From Rhodospirillaceae bacterium (GTDB lineage Bacteria; Pseudomonadota; Alphaproteobacteria; UBA828), in contig PBVE01000023.1 of the NCBI GenBank assembly GCA_002728135.1, forward strand, positions 124,001 through 188,000: a stretch of DNA of 64,000 nt. Reading direction: 5' to 3'. Below are positions 7,975-16,929 of this stretch, piece after piece; within the stretch, counting starts at the first letter, position 1, and each line of letters begins with the position of its first letter. The notes beneath the pieces are model-generated. The model was not told the DNA's origin. It made no database searches and saw nothing but the letters and a program-made list of their open reading frames with translations. Made by a program: the position numbers and the translations under genes.

Positions 7975-9465
7975 ATGGATAATAATAGTGAAAATTTTCC
8001 TATATGGTCAGTTTCAGAATTTTCGGGTGTTATAAAAAGGACTGTAGAGGAGAATCTGGATTGGGTTAGAATTCGTGGTGAAATATCTGGCTTAAAAGAA
8101 TATAAATCTGGGTTATTTTTCTCTTTAAAAGATCAGCATGCAAAGATTGAGGCTAGGTGTTGGCGATCGACTATCAAGAAACTTAAGCATTTACCCGAAG
8201 ATGGTATGGAAGTTATTGTTAGTGGAAAAATTAATGTTTATCCCCCACATTCTAATTACAGCATTGTTATAGAAGAGCTTGAGCCTGCAGGAGAGGGAGC
8301 CCTCTTAAAACTACTAGAAGAAAGAAAACGAAAGTTTTCTAGTGAAGGGTTGTTTGATGCAGATTTAAAAAAACCCTTACCGTTTATTCCCTATGTAATT
8401 GGTGTAGTAACCTCACCTAATGGTGCGGTGATAAAGGATATTTTGCATCGTATTGAAGATCGTTTGCCAAGTAATATCATACTCTGGCCAGCCTCGGTTC
8501 AGGGTCAGACTGCTGCAGGAGATGTTAGTAATGCGATTCGGGGGTTTAATGCTCTGGATTCTGACAGAAATATACGAAAACCTGACCTTATAATTGTTGC
8601 CCGTGGTGGTGGTAGCATCGAGGATCTTTGGGCCTTTAATGAAGAAGAAGTAGTTCGTGCTGTAGCTGAAAGTATTATACCCGTAATTTCTGCAGTAGGA
8701 CACGAAACAGATACAACATTAATAGATTTAGTTGCCGATCGACGGGCTCCTACACCCAGTGCTGCAGCAGAAATGGCAGTTCCAGAGCGTAGGCAACTTT
8801 TATCTAGATTAGCCGATAGAGAAAGCAGATTGTTTATTTCAATTGGAAATAATATTGTAAACAAAACCACCTTTATGGCTGGTTTGTTAAGAGGACTCCC
8901 CGATGCTGAATCTATTCTCGGTTCAGTTAGCCATCAATTAGAAATCCAATCTGAAAGTCTTAATAGAGAAGTTAAGAGAGACATTATTAGTAAAAACAAA
9001 TCTTTAATGGGTCTCAGGGTTTCACACCCACGCCAGGTTATTTCATTTAAAACTCAAATCTTTAATGATCGATCTTATAGGTTAGTAAATCAACTACCAA
9101 CTCAATCAATCATTGCAAGACATGAAAGTTTAGAGAAGCAAGCAGTAATTTTAAATGAAATAATTTTGAAAAATATTAATGAGAATTCCGAAAAATTGAG
9201 TGTTAAAAAGAGACTTTTAGAAAACCTATCGTATCGTAGTGTTTTAGCTCGTGGTTTTACGGTAGTAAGAAATAAAAATAAACATCTAGTTTCTTCTGCA
9301 CAATCACTAGATACTGGCTCTAAGCTGCTTGTTGAGTTTCATGATGGAATTATAACTACTATTACGATAAATGAGGGCAAAGTTCCAAAAACATATCAGA
9401 AACTTTCATCTGGCAAAAAACAATCCAAAGATAAAAATGATGATAAACAGGGAAAGCTACTTTGA
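7975..9465 (+). CDS. xseA: Exodeoxyribonuclease VII large subunit
   Basis: Large subunit of the single-strand exonuclease that pairs with XseB. An N-terminal OB fold (VSEFSGVIKRTVEENLDWVRIRGEI is recognisable in outline; positions about 5-110) leads to the catalytic domain with GVVTSPNGAVIKDI, ARGGGSIEDLWAFNEE, SAVGHETDTTLIDLVAD and RAPTPSAAAE, then a long coiled coil and the C-terminal VLARGFTVVR segment. The frame opens at a GTG (7939), but ATG at 7975 with GGAAG ten bases upstream is the better start. No xseB is present in the window. The stop overlaps the next start (TTGA). Confidence 0.94.
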   Translation: MDNNSENFPIWSVSEFSGVIKRTVEENLDWVRIRGEISGLKEYKSGLFFSLKDQHAKIEARCWRSTIKKLKHLPEDGMEVIVSGKINVYPPHSNYSIVIEELEPAGEGALLKLLEERKRKFSSEGLFDADLKKPLPFIPYVIGVVTSPNGAVIKDILHRIEDRLPSNIILWPASVQGQTAAGDVSNAIRGFNALDSDRNIRKPDLIIVARGGGSIEDLWAFNEEEVVRAVAESIIPVISAVGHETDTTLIDLVADRRAPTPSAAAEMAVPERRQLLSRLADRESRLFISIGNNIVNKTTFMAGLLRGLPDAESILGSVSHQLEIQSESLNREVKRDIISKNKSLMGLRVSHPRQVISFKTQIFNDRSYRLVNQLPTQSIIARHESLEKQAVILNEIILKNINENSEKLSVKKRLLENLSYRSVLARGFTVVRNKNKHLVSSAQSLDTGSKLLVEFHDGIITTITINEGKVPKTYQKLSSGKKQSKDKNDDKQGKLL

Positions 9466-10319
9466 TAAAACTAAACTATCCATTTCTGTGTAATTCATTA
9501 ATAATCATGGTCTTAGTAATTTTCTCGATGAATGCATTGGCTATAGAGCTTAAAGGAGAATTTTTAGAGGGATCGTTAATTACTGGAAAAGCTCCATTAA
9601 AAAGTACTGTTAAGGCTGGTGAAAAGAAACTACTTCTTACTGATGGTGGAATATTTACTTTTGGTTTGGGGTATCGTTCAGAAGAAATAAAAATTTCTGT
9701 TGTAGATGCAAGTGGACAAATGGAAAACCATAACATCAAGGTTTTAAAAAGGATCTACGATGTTCAAAGAATTGATGGCCTGCATCCAGATAAAGTTAAC
9801 CCACCAAAAAGTATATTGAATAAAATCAAAGAAGAACAAAAAAAAATAAAAGATGTTAGAACAAGGGCTTCATCTTGGTCAGATTTTAAGGAAGGTTTTA
9901 TTTGGCCAGTATTAGGTCGTATCTCTGGAGTGTATGGATCCCAAAGAATTTTAAATGGTGAACTTAGGAGCCCACATTTTGGTGTTGATATTGCTGCACC
10001 AGTTGGGAGACCAGTTATATCACCTGCAGGTGGAGTGGTAGTGTTATCAGAGAATGATTTTTATTTTTCTGGCGGAACCATAATTATCGATCATGGACAT
10101 GGAATATCCTCAAGTTTTTTGCATCTATCAAAATTAGAAGTGACAGTTGGACAGAGAGTTATAAAAGGTCAAATTATAGGAGAAATTGGTGCTACTGGAA
10201 GAGTTACAGGGCCACATCTTGACTGGAGAGTTAATTGGTTTGATCAGAGACTTGATCCACAATTATTAGTTGATCCAATGCCTGAAATCTTAATTCCCCC
10301 ACCGCCGATGAGGCCATAA
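9462..10319 (+). CDS. Secreted M23 (LytM-like) metallopeptidase with altered zinc motif
   Basis: A periplasmic peptidoglycan hydrolase or regulator. An N-terminal signal peptide (hydrophobic residues about 8-26, cleavage near ALA) precedes a small beta domain, a short coiled segment and a C-terminal M23 domain (about residues 160-270): HFGVDIAAP carries the HxxxD zinc pair, FLHLS the catalytic His, and VGQRVIKGQIIGEIG the glycine-rich strand. The last motif reads GPHLDWR where the family usually has HLH, so the third zinc ligand is Asp. TTG start at 9462 chosen because AGGGA lies eight bases upstream and the gene is coupled to xseA. Its last 30 bases overlap the convergent acyltransferase gene. 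Confidence 0.85.
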   Translation: MIKLNYPFLCNSLIIMVLVIFSMNALAIELKGEFLEGSLITGKAPLKSTVKAGEKKLLLTDGGIFTFGLGYRSEEIKISVVDASGQMENHNIKVLKRIYDVQRIDGLHPDKVNPPKSILNKIKEEQKKIKDVRTRASSWSDFKEGFIWPVLGRISGVYGSQRILNGELRSPHFGVDIAAPVGRPVISPAGGVVVLSENDFYFSGGTIIIDHGHGISSSFLHLSKLEVTVGQRVIKGQIIGEIGATGRVTGPHLDWRVNWFDQRLDPQLLVDPMPEILIPPPPMRP

Positions 10320-11180
10320 CCACTGTTCAGGTCTTTCAGAAATCCAATTCTCTAGTTGTGTTGTTGCTTTTTGCATAAGGCGAACAACATCCTCGTTGTG
10401 ATTGTCTGTTTTAGTCACCTCTAATGAAGGGTATACTGTTACCCTGAATTTTACGTTTTTTAGTCTCTCAACTCTTATTGGCCAAACACTGCAATTATAC
10501 TTTAGTGCTAGTTCTGCTAGTGCAGGAGCTGTCATGGCTTCATTATTAAAAAAAGAAAGTGATATACCATCATTCATTTTCTGATCTACAAGCATACATA
10601 CTTGTCCGCCAGACTTAAGATGACGAATTAAGCTTCTCGCCCCTTCTTTTCCCTTGGGAAAAAGGTGTTTTATAGTTCTACCTCTAATACGGTTAATCAA
10701 ATAGTTAACAATCGGATTGTTTGCTGCTCTGTAAACTGCAGCTAAGTTTAAACCTTCATCGTTTAAGACGTTACCAATTAATTCCCAATTCCCAATATGG
10801 CCTGTCATGAAAATTGCACCTTTTGGGTCTTCTTTTGCAGTTTTTATATGCTCTATACCAACTATCTCTATGAATTGGTTTTTATTTTTTATGCTTAGTT
10901 TTGGCAAATTTGGATATTCCCCAAGAAGCCTACCAAGATGCCACCACATTGACGATAATATTTCTTCAACTTGAGTGTTATTAAGCGATGGCATGGCCAT
11001 AGATAATTGTTTGTAAGCTCGTGAGTGGGCTTTTAATTTTGGCCCGAGGAAACTTAAAACTGCCCCAGTAACCCAAGAGGCTAGAGGCAAGGGAATTTTT
11101 GAAAGGGTAATAAACAAAAGTTGGGTTATTATAGCCTCTATTAGATAACGCATAAATTTAAATAAATTATTAGCTGGCAT
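10290..11180 (-). CDS. lpxL: Lipid A biosynthesis lauroyl/myristoyl acyltransferase (LpxL/HtrB family)
   Basis: Adds a secondary acyl chain to Kdo-lipid A at the inner membrane. The 296-residue protein has a single N-terminal hydrophobic segment and the acyltransferase HxxxxE box in TGHIGNWELIG, then a KGKEGARSLIRHLKSGG region, VDQKMNDG and a C-terminal PEQWLWPHRRW, all typical of the LpxL/LpxM family. It is the last gene of a minus-strand lipid A cluster and overlaps lpxK by 11 bases. Acyl-chain choice (LpxL or LpxM role) cannot be told from sequence. Confidence 0.88.
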   Translation of the reverse strand: MPANNLFKFMRYLIEAIITQLLFITLSKIPLPLASWVTGAVLSFLGPKLKAHSRAYKQLSMAMPSLNNTQVEEILSSMWWHLGRLLGEYPNLPKLSIKNKNQFIEIVGIEHIKTAKEDPKGAIFMTGHIGNWELIGNVLNDEGLNLAAVYRAANNPIVNYLINRIRGRTIKHLFPKGKEGARSLIRHLKSGGQVCMLVDQKMNDGISLSFFNNEAMTAPALAELALKYNCSVWPIRVERLKNVKFRVTVYPSLEVTKTDNHNEDVVRLMQKATTQLENWISERPEQWLWPHRRWGN

Positions 11181-12177
11181 ACTTTTTATTATATTTCCTT
11201 CCCAATTTAATAATTGGTGATAGAATTAACTCTATTTTTTCAGGTTCTTCCCATTCTATATCGCCAGAAACAAATTTAACAAATGATTGGGAATCTAAAT
11301 CTAGTCGCATCCAATCCTTTTCTGTTGTGACTAACTCTGCTCCTAATTCTGATGCCTTTTCTATTAAGCACATTACTTCCTCTGGCGAATATAAGTGGTG
11401 ATCGGGAAAGCTTGCGGTAGTAGTAAGATTACATCCAAGTGACCTTAGGGTATTAAAAAATTTTTCTGGTCTGCCAATTCCTGCAAAAGCAATGACTGTT
11501 TTATCTCTAAGTTGATGTGATTCAATATTGGGTACGAATCTAGCATGTAATAATTCTTGCGATAAAAGACTTTGATGGTAGAAATTTTTATTACCTATTA
11601 TAACTATAGCGTTTGCTCTCTTAATACCTTTTTTGGGAGATTCTCTTAGTGGTCCTGCAGGTAGAATTCTATTATTTCCAAATCCAAAATCACCATCAAC
11701 TACTATTATACTCATATTTTTTTTAACACTACGGTTTTGGTATCCATCATCCATAATAATTATGCTAGCACCATTCTTAGCTGCAGTATTTGCACCCTTT
11801 AGCTTATTTTTTGATACCCAAGTAGGGGCTCTACTAGCCAGTAATAATGCTTCATCACCGACACATCTAACTGTATGAATATCTGGATTTACCTTAATTG
11901 GGCCCTTTAATCTGCCACCATATCCCCGACACAAAAAATGTGGATTTTCTCCTCTATCATATAATAGTTTTGATATTGCAATTGCAGTGGGAGTTTTTCC
12001 AGCGCCGCCTGCCACAAGGTTTCCTACACATATTACTGGAACTCCTAAAGCTTTAGGAGTGGAAAAGAGTGCATAAAAAAATGCACAAGCCTGATATAGA
12101 ATAGAAAAAGGAGTAAGAATAATTGGCAAAAATAAAGCATTATCATCATGCCAGAATCTAGGTGCTTTATTCTTCAT
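11170..12177 (-). CDS. lpxK: Tetraacyldisaccharide 4'-kinase
   Basis: Phosphorylates the 4' position of the lipid A disaccharide at the inner membrane face. Seen: N-terminal FWHDDNALF region with a membrane-associated helix, Walker A NLVAGGAGKTPTAI, the catalytic segment IIIMDDGYQNRS, and the AFAGIGRPEKFFNTLRSLG with FPDHHLYS motif characteristic of LpxK. Full length at 335. Overlaps lpxL and waaA by 11 bases on each side, so it is translated within one operon. Confidence 0.95.
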   Translation of the reverse strand: MKNKAPRFWHDDNALFLPIILTPFSILYQACAFFYALFSTPKALGVPVICVGNLVAGGAGKTPTAIAISKLLYDRGENPHFLCRGYGGRLKGPIKVNPDIHTVRCVGDEALLLASRAPTWVSKNKLKGANTAAKNGASIIIMDDGYQNRSVKKNMSIIVVDGDFGFGNNRILPAGPLRESPKKGIKRANAIVIIGNKNFYHQSLLSQELLHARFVPNIESHQLRDKTVIAFAGIGRPEKFFNTLRSLGCNLTTTASFPDHHLYSPEEVMCLIEKASELGAELVTTEKDWMRLDLDSQSFVKFVSGDIEWEEPEKIELILSPIIKLGRKYNKKYAS

Positions 12178-13462
12178 TTTTTTCTACTAATTGATTTAGG
12201 ATAGGTTCTATTTCACTGAGAGTTTTATTAAGTGCCCCAGTGAGTTGAGATATGCATTGACTTGCTGCTGCTTCAGCTGCAGCTCTGCATTTTTCATCTT
12301 CGAGCCATCTATTAACGGCAGCACTTAGCTCATGGTGATTAGCTACTTTTAGCATGGCTTGAAATTTTGTTAAAATATCATCTGCTTCCGCAAAGTTTTT
12401 CATATCAGGACCAGATATCAAAGCAGAACCAAGCATTGCAGCTTCAACAGGATTATGCCCATGCATAGGAACGAGTGAACCACCAATAAATGTAATTTTA
12501 CTTAGTCTGTAGAATAATCCCATTTCACCTAGGGTATCAGCAAGGTAAATATCTGTTTTATCTGTTATCGGTTCTTGGAGACTACGCTGTTTGACGATTA
12601 GGCCAAATTTTCTTAGATAAGTTGCTAATTCTTGGCCACGATGTGGGTGGCGCGGACATAAAATAGTTAAAAGTGATCCATGTTTGTGTTTAATATTTTT
12701 ATGAGCCATAGCAACAATTTCTTCTTCTCCAGGATGGGTGCTTGCCGCAAGCCAAAAGGGTCTATTTTTTAATGAGGAGTTTAACTTTTCAAGCTCATAA
12801 ATATTTACTGGAAGTTGATCTGAATCAAATTTAATATTACCTGTTAATTTAATTTCTCTGGCCCCTAAAGAAGCAAACTTCTGTTTATCTTCATTTGTTT
12901 GAGCTAAAATTAATTTAAATGATTTAAGAAGGGGTTTAGATAGAAGTGGTGTCCGTGCCCATCTTGCAGCCGAACGATCAGATATTCTGGCATTTACCAA
13001 TATCATTGGTATATCTCTTTGTGCAGTCTGCAAAATAAGATTTGGCCAAAATTCTGACTCCATCCAAAGTGCAATGTTGGGTTGCCAATGGTTTAGAAAT
13101 CTTTGAATAGCACTAGTATAGTCCAGTGGAACATATTGATGAATAGCTAATTCAGGTAATCTTTTTGTCAGTATCGAGGCACTTGTAACTGTTCCAGTTG
13201 TTACTAAAACATTTAAATTTTTAGTTTCACCTATTAGGTTAATAAGCGGAAGTGCACCGAGAGCTTCTCCAATACTCGCAGCATGAATCCATATAAGCAA
13301 ACCGTCTGGCCGTTTAATTTTTGTTTTACCAATTCTTTCATTTTTTCTTAGAAAATCTTCTTTTCCTTTTTTTGTTCGCAAAAATAATATTAGGGGCACC
13401 ATTAGGCTAACCGCATGGCTCATCAGTTTATAAACTCTTGGTGTAATAATATGACCTATCAT
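12167..13462 (-). CDS. waaA: 3-deoxy-D-manno-octulosonic acid transferase
   Basis: Transfers Kdo to lipid IVA, the step linking lipid A to the core. A glycosyltransferase-B enzyme with an N-terminal membrane anchor, the ASIGEALGALPLI donor-domain motif, the WMESEFWPNLI stretch, VNARISDRSAARW, then the C-terminal domain with GGSLVPMHGHNPVEAAMLG, a hallmark of KdtA/WaaA. Length 431 is usual. It follows the DUF374 gene by eight bases and overlaps lpxK. Whether one or two Kdo units are added cannot be judged. Confidence 0.94.
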   Translation of the reverse strand: MIGHIITPRVYKLMSHAVSLMVPLILFLRTKKGKEDFLRKNERIGKTKIKRPDGLLIWIHAASIGEALGALPLINLIGETKNLNVLVTTGTVTSASILTKRLPELAIHQYVPLDYTSAIQRFLNHWQPNIALWMESEFWPNLILQTAQRDIPMILVNARISDRSAARWARTPLLSKPLLKSFKLILAQTNEDKQKFASLGAREIKLTGNIKFDSDQLPVNIYELEKLNSSLKNRPFWLAASTHPGEEEIVAMAHKNIKHKHGSLLTILCPRHPHRGQELATYLRKFGLIVKQRSLQEPITDKTDIYLADTLGEMGLFYRLSKITFIGGSLVPMHGHNPVEAAMLGSALISGPDMKNFAEADDILTKFQAMLKVANHHELSAAVNRWLEDEKCRAAAEAAASQCISQLTGALNKTLSEIEPILNQLVEKNEE

Positions 13463-13469
13463 CTTTTAT

Positions 13470-14189
13470 TTACTTATCAAGAATATTTTTATTTATAGAT
13501 TTTGCCTTTGGTTTAATTGGTATAACTCCTACCATTTCATCAGCTTCTTCGCATAACAAATTTAATCTATTCTCGAGAATTTTTCTCTTTATTTCTAAAA
13601 GTTCCTGGTTTGCATCTCTAGGTACAAAAATAGGTTCACCCCAAAGATAGACTCCTTTACTAAAGGGAAAAGCAATTATAAATCTATCCCAACTATTTAT
13701 AATTTTTCTTCTAGAGACGGCATAAGTTGCAGGAAAAATCGGAACACCTGAAATTTGTGCTAAACTAATCACACCCATTTGGGCACGCATACGTGGCCCT
13801 CTAGGGCCATCTGGAGTAATACCAACGAAGTTACCTGCTTTAAGTGATTTTACCATATTTCTTAAAGCAGTAGACCCACCTTTTGATGAAGAGCCTCTTA
13901 CTGCTCCAATACCAAAAAAGGCAGCTGTCCTAGTAATTAATTCACCATCTTTATGGTGTGATATCATAACTTCTAAAGGTGCTTTGCGGGCCCACCCTTT
14001 AGGAGCCATCAACAAACGACCATGCCAAAAAGCGACTATAAATGGCTTTTGGTTTTGAATATGAATTAACGCTTTTTCATCTCCAATTGTCTTAAAACTA
14101 CTGGTTAATGAGACAACCTTTATGAAAATTGCGGCCATGAAGCTAAAAGTAATTTGTGCAATGGCTGTCTGGCTTATTTTTCTTAACAT
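13470..14189 (-). CDS. DUF374 lysophospholipid acyltransferase-like protein
   Basis: A 239-residue member of the DUF374 family, related to PlsC-type acyltransferases. Seen: an N-terminal hydrophobic segment, PFIVAFWHGRLLMAPKGW with the His-containing box, RGSSSKGG, and GITPDGPRGPRMRAQMG, the motif that defines the family. In alphaproteobacteria this gene sits between msbA and waaA, as here, and is thought to act in lipid A or phospholipid acylation; the exact reaction is not established. Tight spacing on both sides places it in the lipid A operon. Confidence 0.85.
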   Translation of the reverse strand: MLRKISQTAIAQITFSFMAAIFIKVVSLTSSFKTIGDEKALIHIQNQKPFIVAFWHGRLLMAPKGWARKAPLEVMISHHKDGELITRTAAFFGIGAVRGSSSKGGSTALRNMVKSLKAGNFVGITPDGPRGPRMRAQMGVISLAQISGVPIFPATYAVSRRKIINSWDRFIIAFPFSKGVYLWGEPIFVPRDANQELLEIKRKILENRLNLLCEEADEMVGVIPIKPKAKSINKNILDK

Positions 14190-14213
14190 AATAATTTGAT
14201 TAAACCATAAAAC

Positions 14214-16004
14214 TTATGTTTCGTTAGAAGTAATGGACTCTTCGTTTCCTTGCTGCAGCCTGTATAGTTTTGCATATGATCCATTGTTTTTTAGTAAGGA
14301 TGTATGTGTTCCAGACTCAGAAATGGAGCCATTCTCAATGACATATATTTTATCTGCATCTTGAATTGTTGATAGCCTATGGGCGATTATTAGAGTCGTA
14401 CGGCCTTTCATAAGCTTGGAAAGTGCATTCTGAACCTGTCTTTCACTCTCGCTATCTAATGCCGATGTTGCTTCATCAAGAAGTAAAATTGGAGCATCTT
14501 TCAGCATAGCACGTGCAATACATATTCTTTGACGTTGCCCTCCTGATAATTTTGTTCCCTGTTCCCCAATTAGAGTGTCATAACCATCTGGCATATTCAT
14601 TATAAATTCGTGAGCCCCTGCAGCGATTGCAGCATTAGTTATTGATTCATCATTTGTGTTCAATTCTCCATAAGCAATGTTGGCTCTAACAGTGTCATCA
14701 AAAAGAATTGCTTCTTGACTAACCAAGCCTATAGAGGCTCTTAAAGATGCTAAAGAAACATCTTTAATGTTTGTGTCATCAATTGTAATGCTTCCATTAT
14801 CTGAATCGTAGAACCGAGGTATTAAATTTAACAGTGTAGATTTGCCTCCTCCCGATGGACCAACTAAAGCTACTGTCTTTCCCGCTTGGATCTCTAGTGA
14901 GATATCATACAAAGTATTTTTTTTATTTGAGTATGAGAAATTAATGTTATGGAAACAAATTGTACCATTATCAACTTTAAGTATTGAGGCGTTTGGTGAG
15001 TCTTTGATAGATGGCTCAGTATCTAAAACATTAAATACTCGTTGGGTAGCTGCTAAACCTTCTTGTAGATTAGTATTAAGATTTGCCAGTGCCTTTAATG
15101 GTTGGTAAGCAAGAAGCATAGCTGTGATAAATGCAAAAAACTCCCCAGGTGTAAGCATATTTTCTATAACTTGCCATCCACCATATAGAATAATGATGGC
15201 TATAAAAATTCCACCTAATGTCTCCATTATTGGCGTTGCCGCTGCACGAACACGAAGTGCTTTAAAAATTAATTTAAAAACTTTTTCAATTAATTGATCT
15301 GTTCGTTCAGCTTCATAAGTTTCCATATTATAAGCTTTTACATGGCGTGCCCCTTGGAATACTTCATTAAGTCTTGACGTAAACCTTCCAAGCTCTGAAA
15401 GAGCGGAGGTTGATATTTTACGAGTTCTTCTTCCAATCCGGACTATTGGGAAGACAGCTAATGGAAAAATTACGAAGGCGATTATGGCTAGTCTCCAATC
15501 TTTCTCAAACATAACTGCGACAAGAAAAATTAGTGTGAGTGAGTCTTTTACCATTCCTGTAAGAGCATTAGAGACAGCATTACGCATTAAATTAACATCA
15601 TTAGTAAGCCTTGAAATTAATTTTCCAGAAGTGGTATTTTGAAAGAAAGCTAAGTCAAAGCGTAACAAATGTAAAAAAATCGAACTCTGTAGGTTGGCTA
15701 TAATTCTTTGGCCAACAAATGCCATTATTACACCTTGAGCAAATGTTGCCATCCCTTTAATTAATGTCACCCCTATTACTGCTATTGGAACTAGGATTAA
15801 CATTGATTGGTCTTGATTTATAAAAACTTCGTCTAATACGGGCTCCATTAAATATGCAAGTGCTGCTGTAGCACCAGCTGCTATAGCCATGCAAAAGCCT
15901 GCAAGGAATAATCGCCCGATATAGGGTTTCACAAATTCCCTCAACAGTCGTGATAATAGCTGTTGCGTACTTGCGGGGGCTTGACCCTCATTTAGCTCAG
16001 ACAA
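14214..16004 (-). CDS. msbA: Lipid A/phospholipid flippase, ABC transporter with fused permease (MsbA-like)
   Basis: Should flip lipid A or its precursors across the inner membrane. Domains in order: six transmembrane helices (about residues 20-320) and an ATPase with Walker A VGPSGGGKSTLLN, the Q-loop SQEAILFDD, signature LSGGQRQRICIARAML, Walker B ILLLDEATSALD and the H-loop IIAHRLSTI. Length 596 matches MsbA homodimers. Context among waaA, lpxK and lpxL strongly supports the lipid A role over drug export. A 124-base gap with a seven-base inverted repeat separates it from the cysQ-like gene upstream. Confidence 0.9.
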   Translation of the reverse strand: MSELNEGQAPASTQQLLSRLLREFVKPYIGRLFLAGFCMAIAAGATAALAYLMEPVLDEVFINQDQSMLILVPIAVIGVTLIKGMATFAQGVIMAFVGQRIIANLQSSIFLHLLRFDLAFFQNTTSGKLISRLTNDVNLMRNAVSNALTGMVKDSLTLIFLVAVMFEKDWRLAIIAFVIFPLAVFPIVRIGRRTRKISTSALSELGRFTSRLNEVFQGARHVKAYNMETYEAERTDQLIEKVFKLIFKALRVRAAATPIMETLGGIFIAIIILYGGWQVIENMLTPGEFFAFITAMLLAYQPLKALANLNTNLQEGLAATQRVFNVLDTEPSIKDSPNASILKVDNGTICFHNINFSYSNKKNTLYDISLEIQAGKTVALVGPSGGGKSTLLNLIPRFYDSDNGSITIDDTNIKDVSLASLRASIGLVSQEAILFDDTVRANIAYGELNTNDESITNAAIAAGAHEFIMNMPDGYDTLIGEQGTKLSGGQRQRICIARAMLKDAPILLLDEATSALDSESERQVQNALSKLMKGRTTLIIAHRLSTIQDADKIYVIENGSISESGTHTSLLKNNGSYAKLYRLQQGNEESITSNET

Positions 16005-16079
16005 CAGAGGGACTAACTATTATGTATATTAATGTCCACATTTGCGAAACTCATATTAGTGTGATTCACTTTCTTAACA

Positions 16080-16104
16080 TAGCATGATGATTGCTCGCAT
16101 GCTA
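16080..16104 (-). repeat. Inverted repeat between cysQ-like gene and msbA
   Basis: A perfect seven-base inverted repeat, TAGCATG (16080-16086) and CATGCTA (16098-16104), with an 11-base loop. It lies just after the cysQ-like stop and about 75 bases before the msbA start on the transcribed strand. There is no T run after it, so a simple intrinsic terminator is unlikely; it could be an operator or an mRNA processing hairpin. Confidence 0.35.
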
Positions 16105-16128
16105 ATAAACTTCAAGCCAGTTTATGCG

Positions 16129-16929
16129 TTAGTTATGGAAGATTTGAAGCCGTTTTAATATGGAACTATGAATTTTACCGTTGCTTGCTGCACATGTTAA
16201 GTGTCGAGGGCTGCTGCAATTATAAACTAATGGGGATCCATCTAGTGCAGAAACAGTTCCTCCAGCCTCTTCGACTAATAAGTGTCCTGCGCAAATATCC
16301 CAATCATTTTTTGGCCAAACGCTTGCAGCGACGTCATATTGTCCAGCAGCTACAAGTGCAAATTTATATGCAATTGATGAGACCACAGTAACGTTGTCAT
16401 TAGTAAATAACTTTGGCCATCCAGATTCACGGTTCTCAGAGCGACTTGATAGGATATGTAAATTTTGTCCAGTATCAGTATTTGTTACTGATAGTTTTTT
16501 TCCATTTAAGGTTGCCCCATTTCCTTTGGATGCAATAAAAAGCTCATTACTAGCAGGGTTGAATACTATACCAATTATAGGTTTACCTGATTCGACAAGT
16601 GCAACAGATATTGCAAACTCGGCTATTCCTTGTAGGTAACTACTGGTTCCATCAATAGGATCTACAATCCACGTACGAAGACAATTTTCTCTTAATCCAT
16701 TATCAACCGTTTCTTCTGATAACCAGCCATAACTTGGTCGTGCCGCAGTCAAATGTTTCTTTAATGTGTCATCGACTTCTTTGTCAGCTTCGCAAACCCA
16801 ATTTTCTTTTGATTTTTCCCATATTTTTTGTTGTTTTCCGAAACGTGCTAGTGCAATTTTTCCGCTTTTTTTGACTGCTTCTAGGGCTAAGTCCAAGTCT
16901 TTTTTGTATTTATAGGGTGTGGTATTCAT
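16129..16929 (-). CDS. cysQ: Inositol monophosphatase family phosphatase (CysQ-like)
   Basis: Removes a phosphate from a small substrate, either 3'-phosphoadenosine 5'-phosphate (CysQ) or an inositol/sugar phosphate. The Mg-dependent motifs are intact: SEETVDNG (Glu), WIVDPIDGTSSYLQG (DPxDGT) and WDICAGHLLVEEAGG. Length 266 fits. The start overlaps the pmbA stop by four bases (ATGA), so the two are coupled. The pmbA-cysQ-lipid A order recurs in alphaproteobacteria, where it is usually annotated as CysQ; substrate is inferred. Confidence 0.82.
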   Translation of the reverse strand: MNTTPYKYKKDLDLALEAVKKSGKIALARFGKQQKIWEKSKENWVCEADKEVDDTLKKHLTAARPSYGWLSEETVDNGLRENCLRTWIVDPIDGTSSYLQGIAEFAISVALVESGKPIIGIVFNPASNELFIASKGNGATLNGKKLSVTNTDTGQNLHILSSRSENRESGWPKLFTNDNVTVVSSIAYKFALVAAGQYDVAASVWPKNDWDICAGHLLVEEAGGTVSALDGSPLVYNCSSPRHLTCAASNGKIHSSILKRLQIFHN

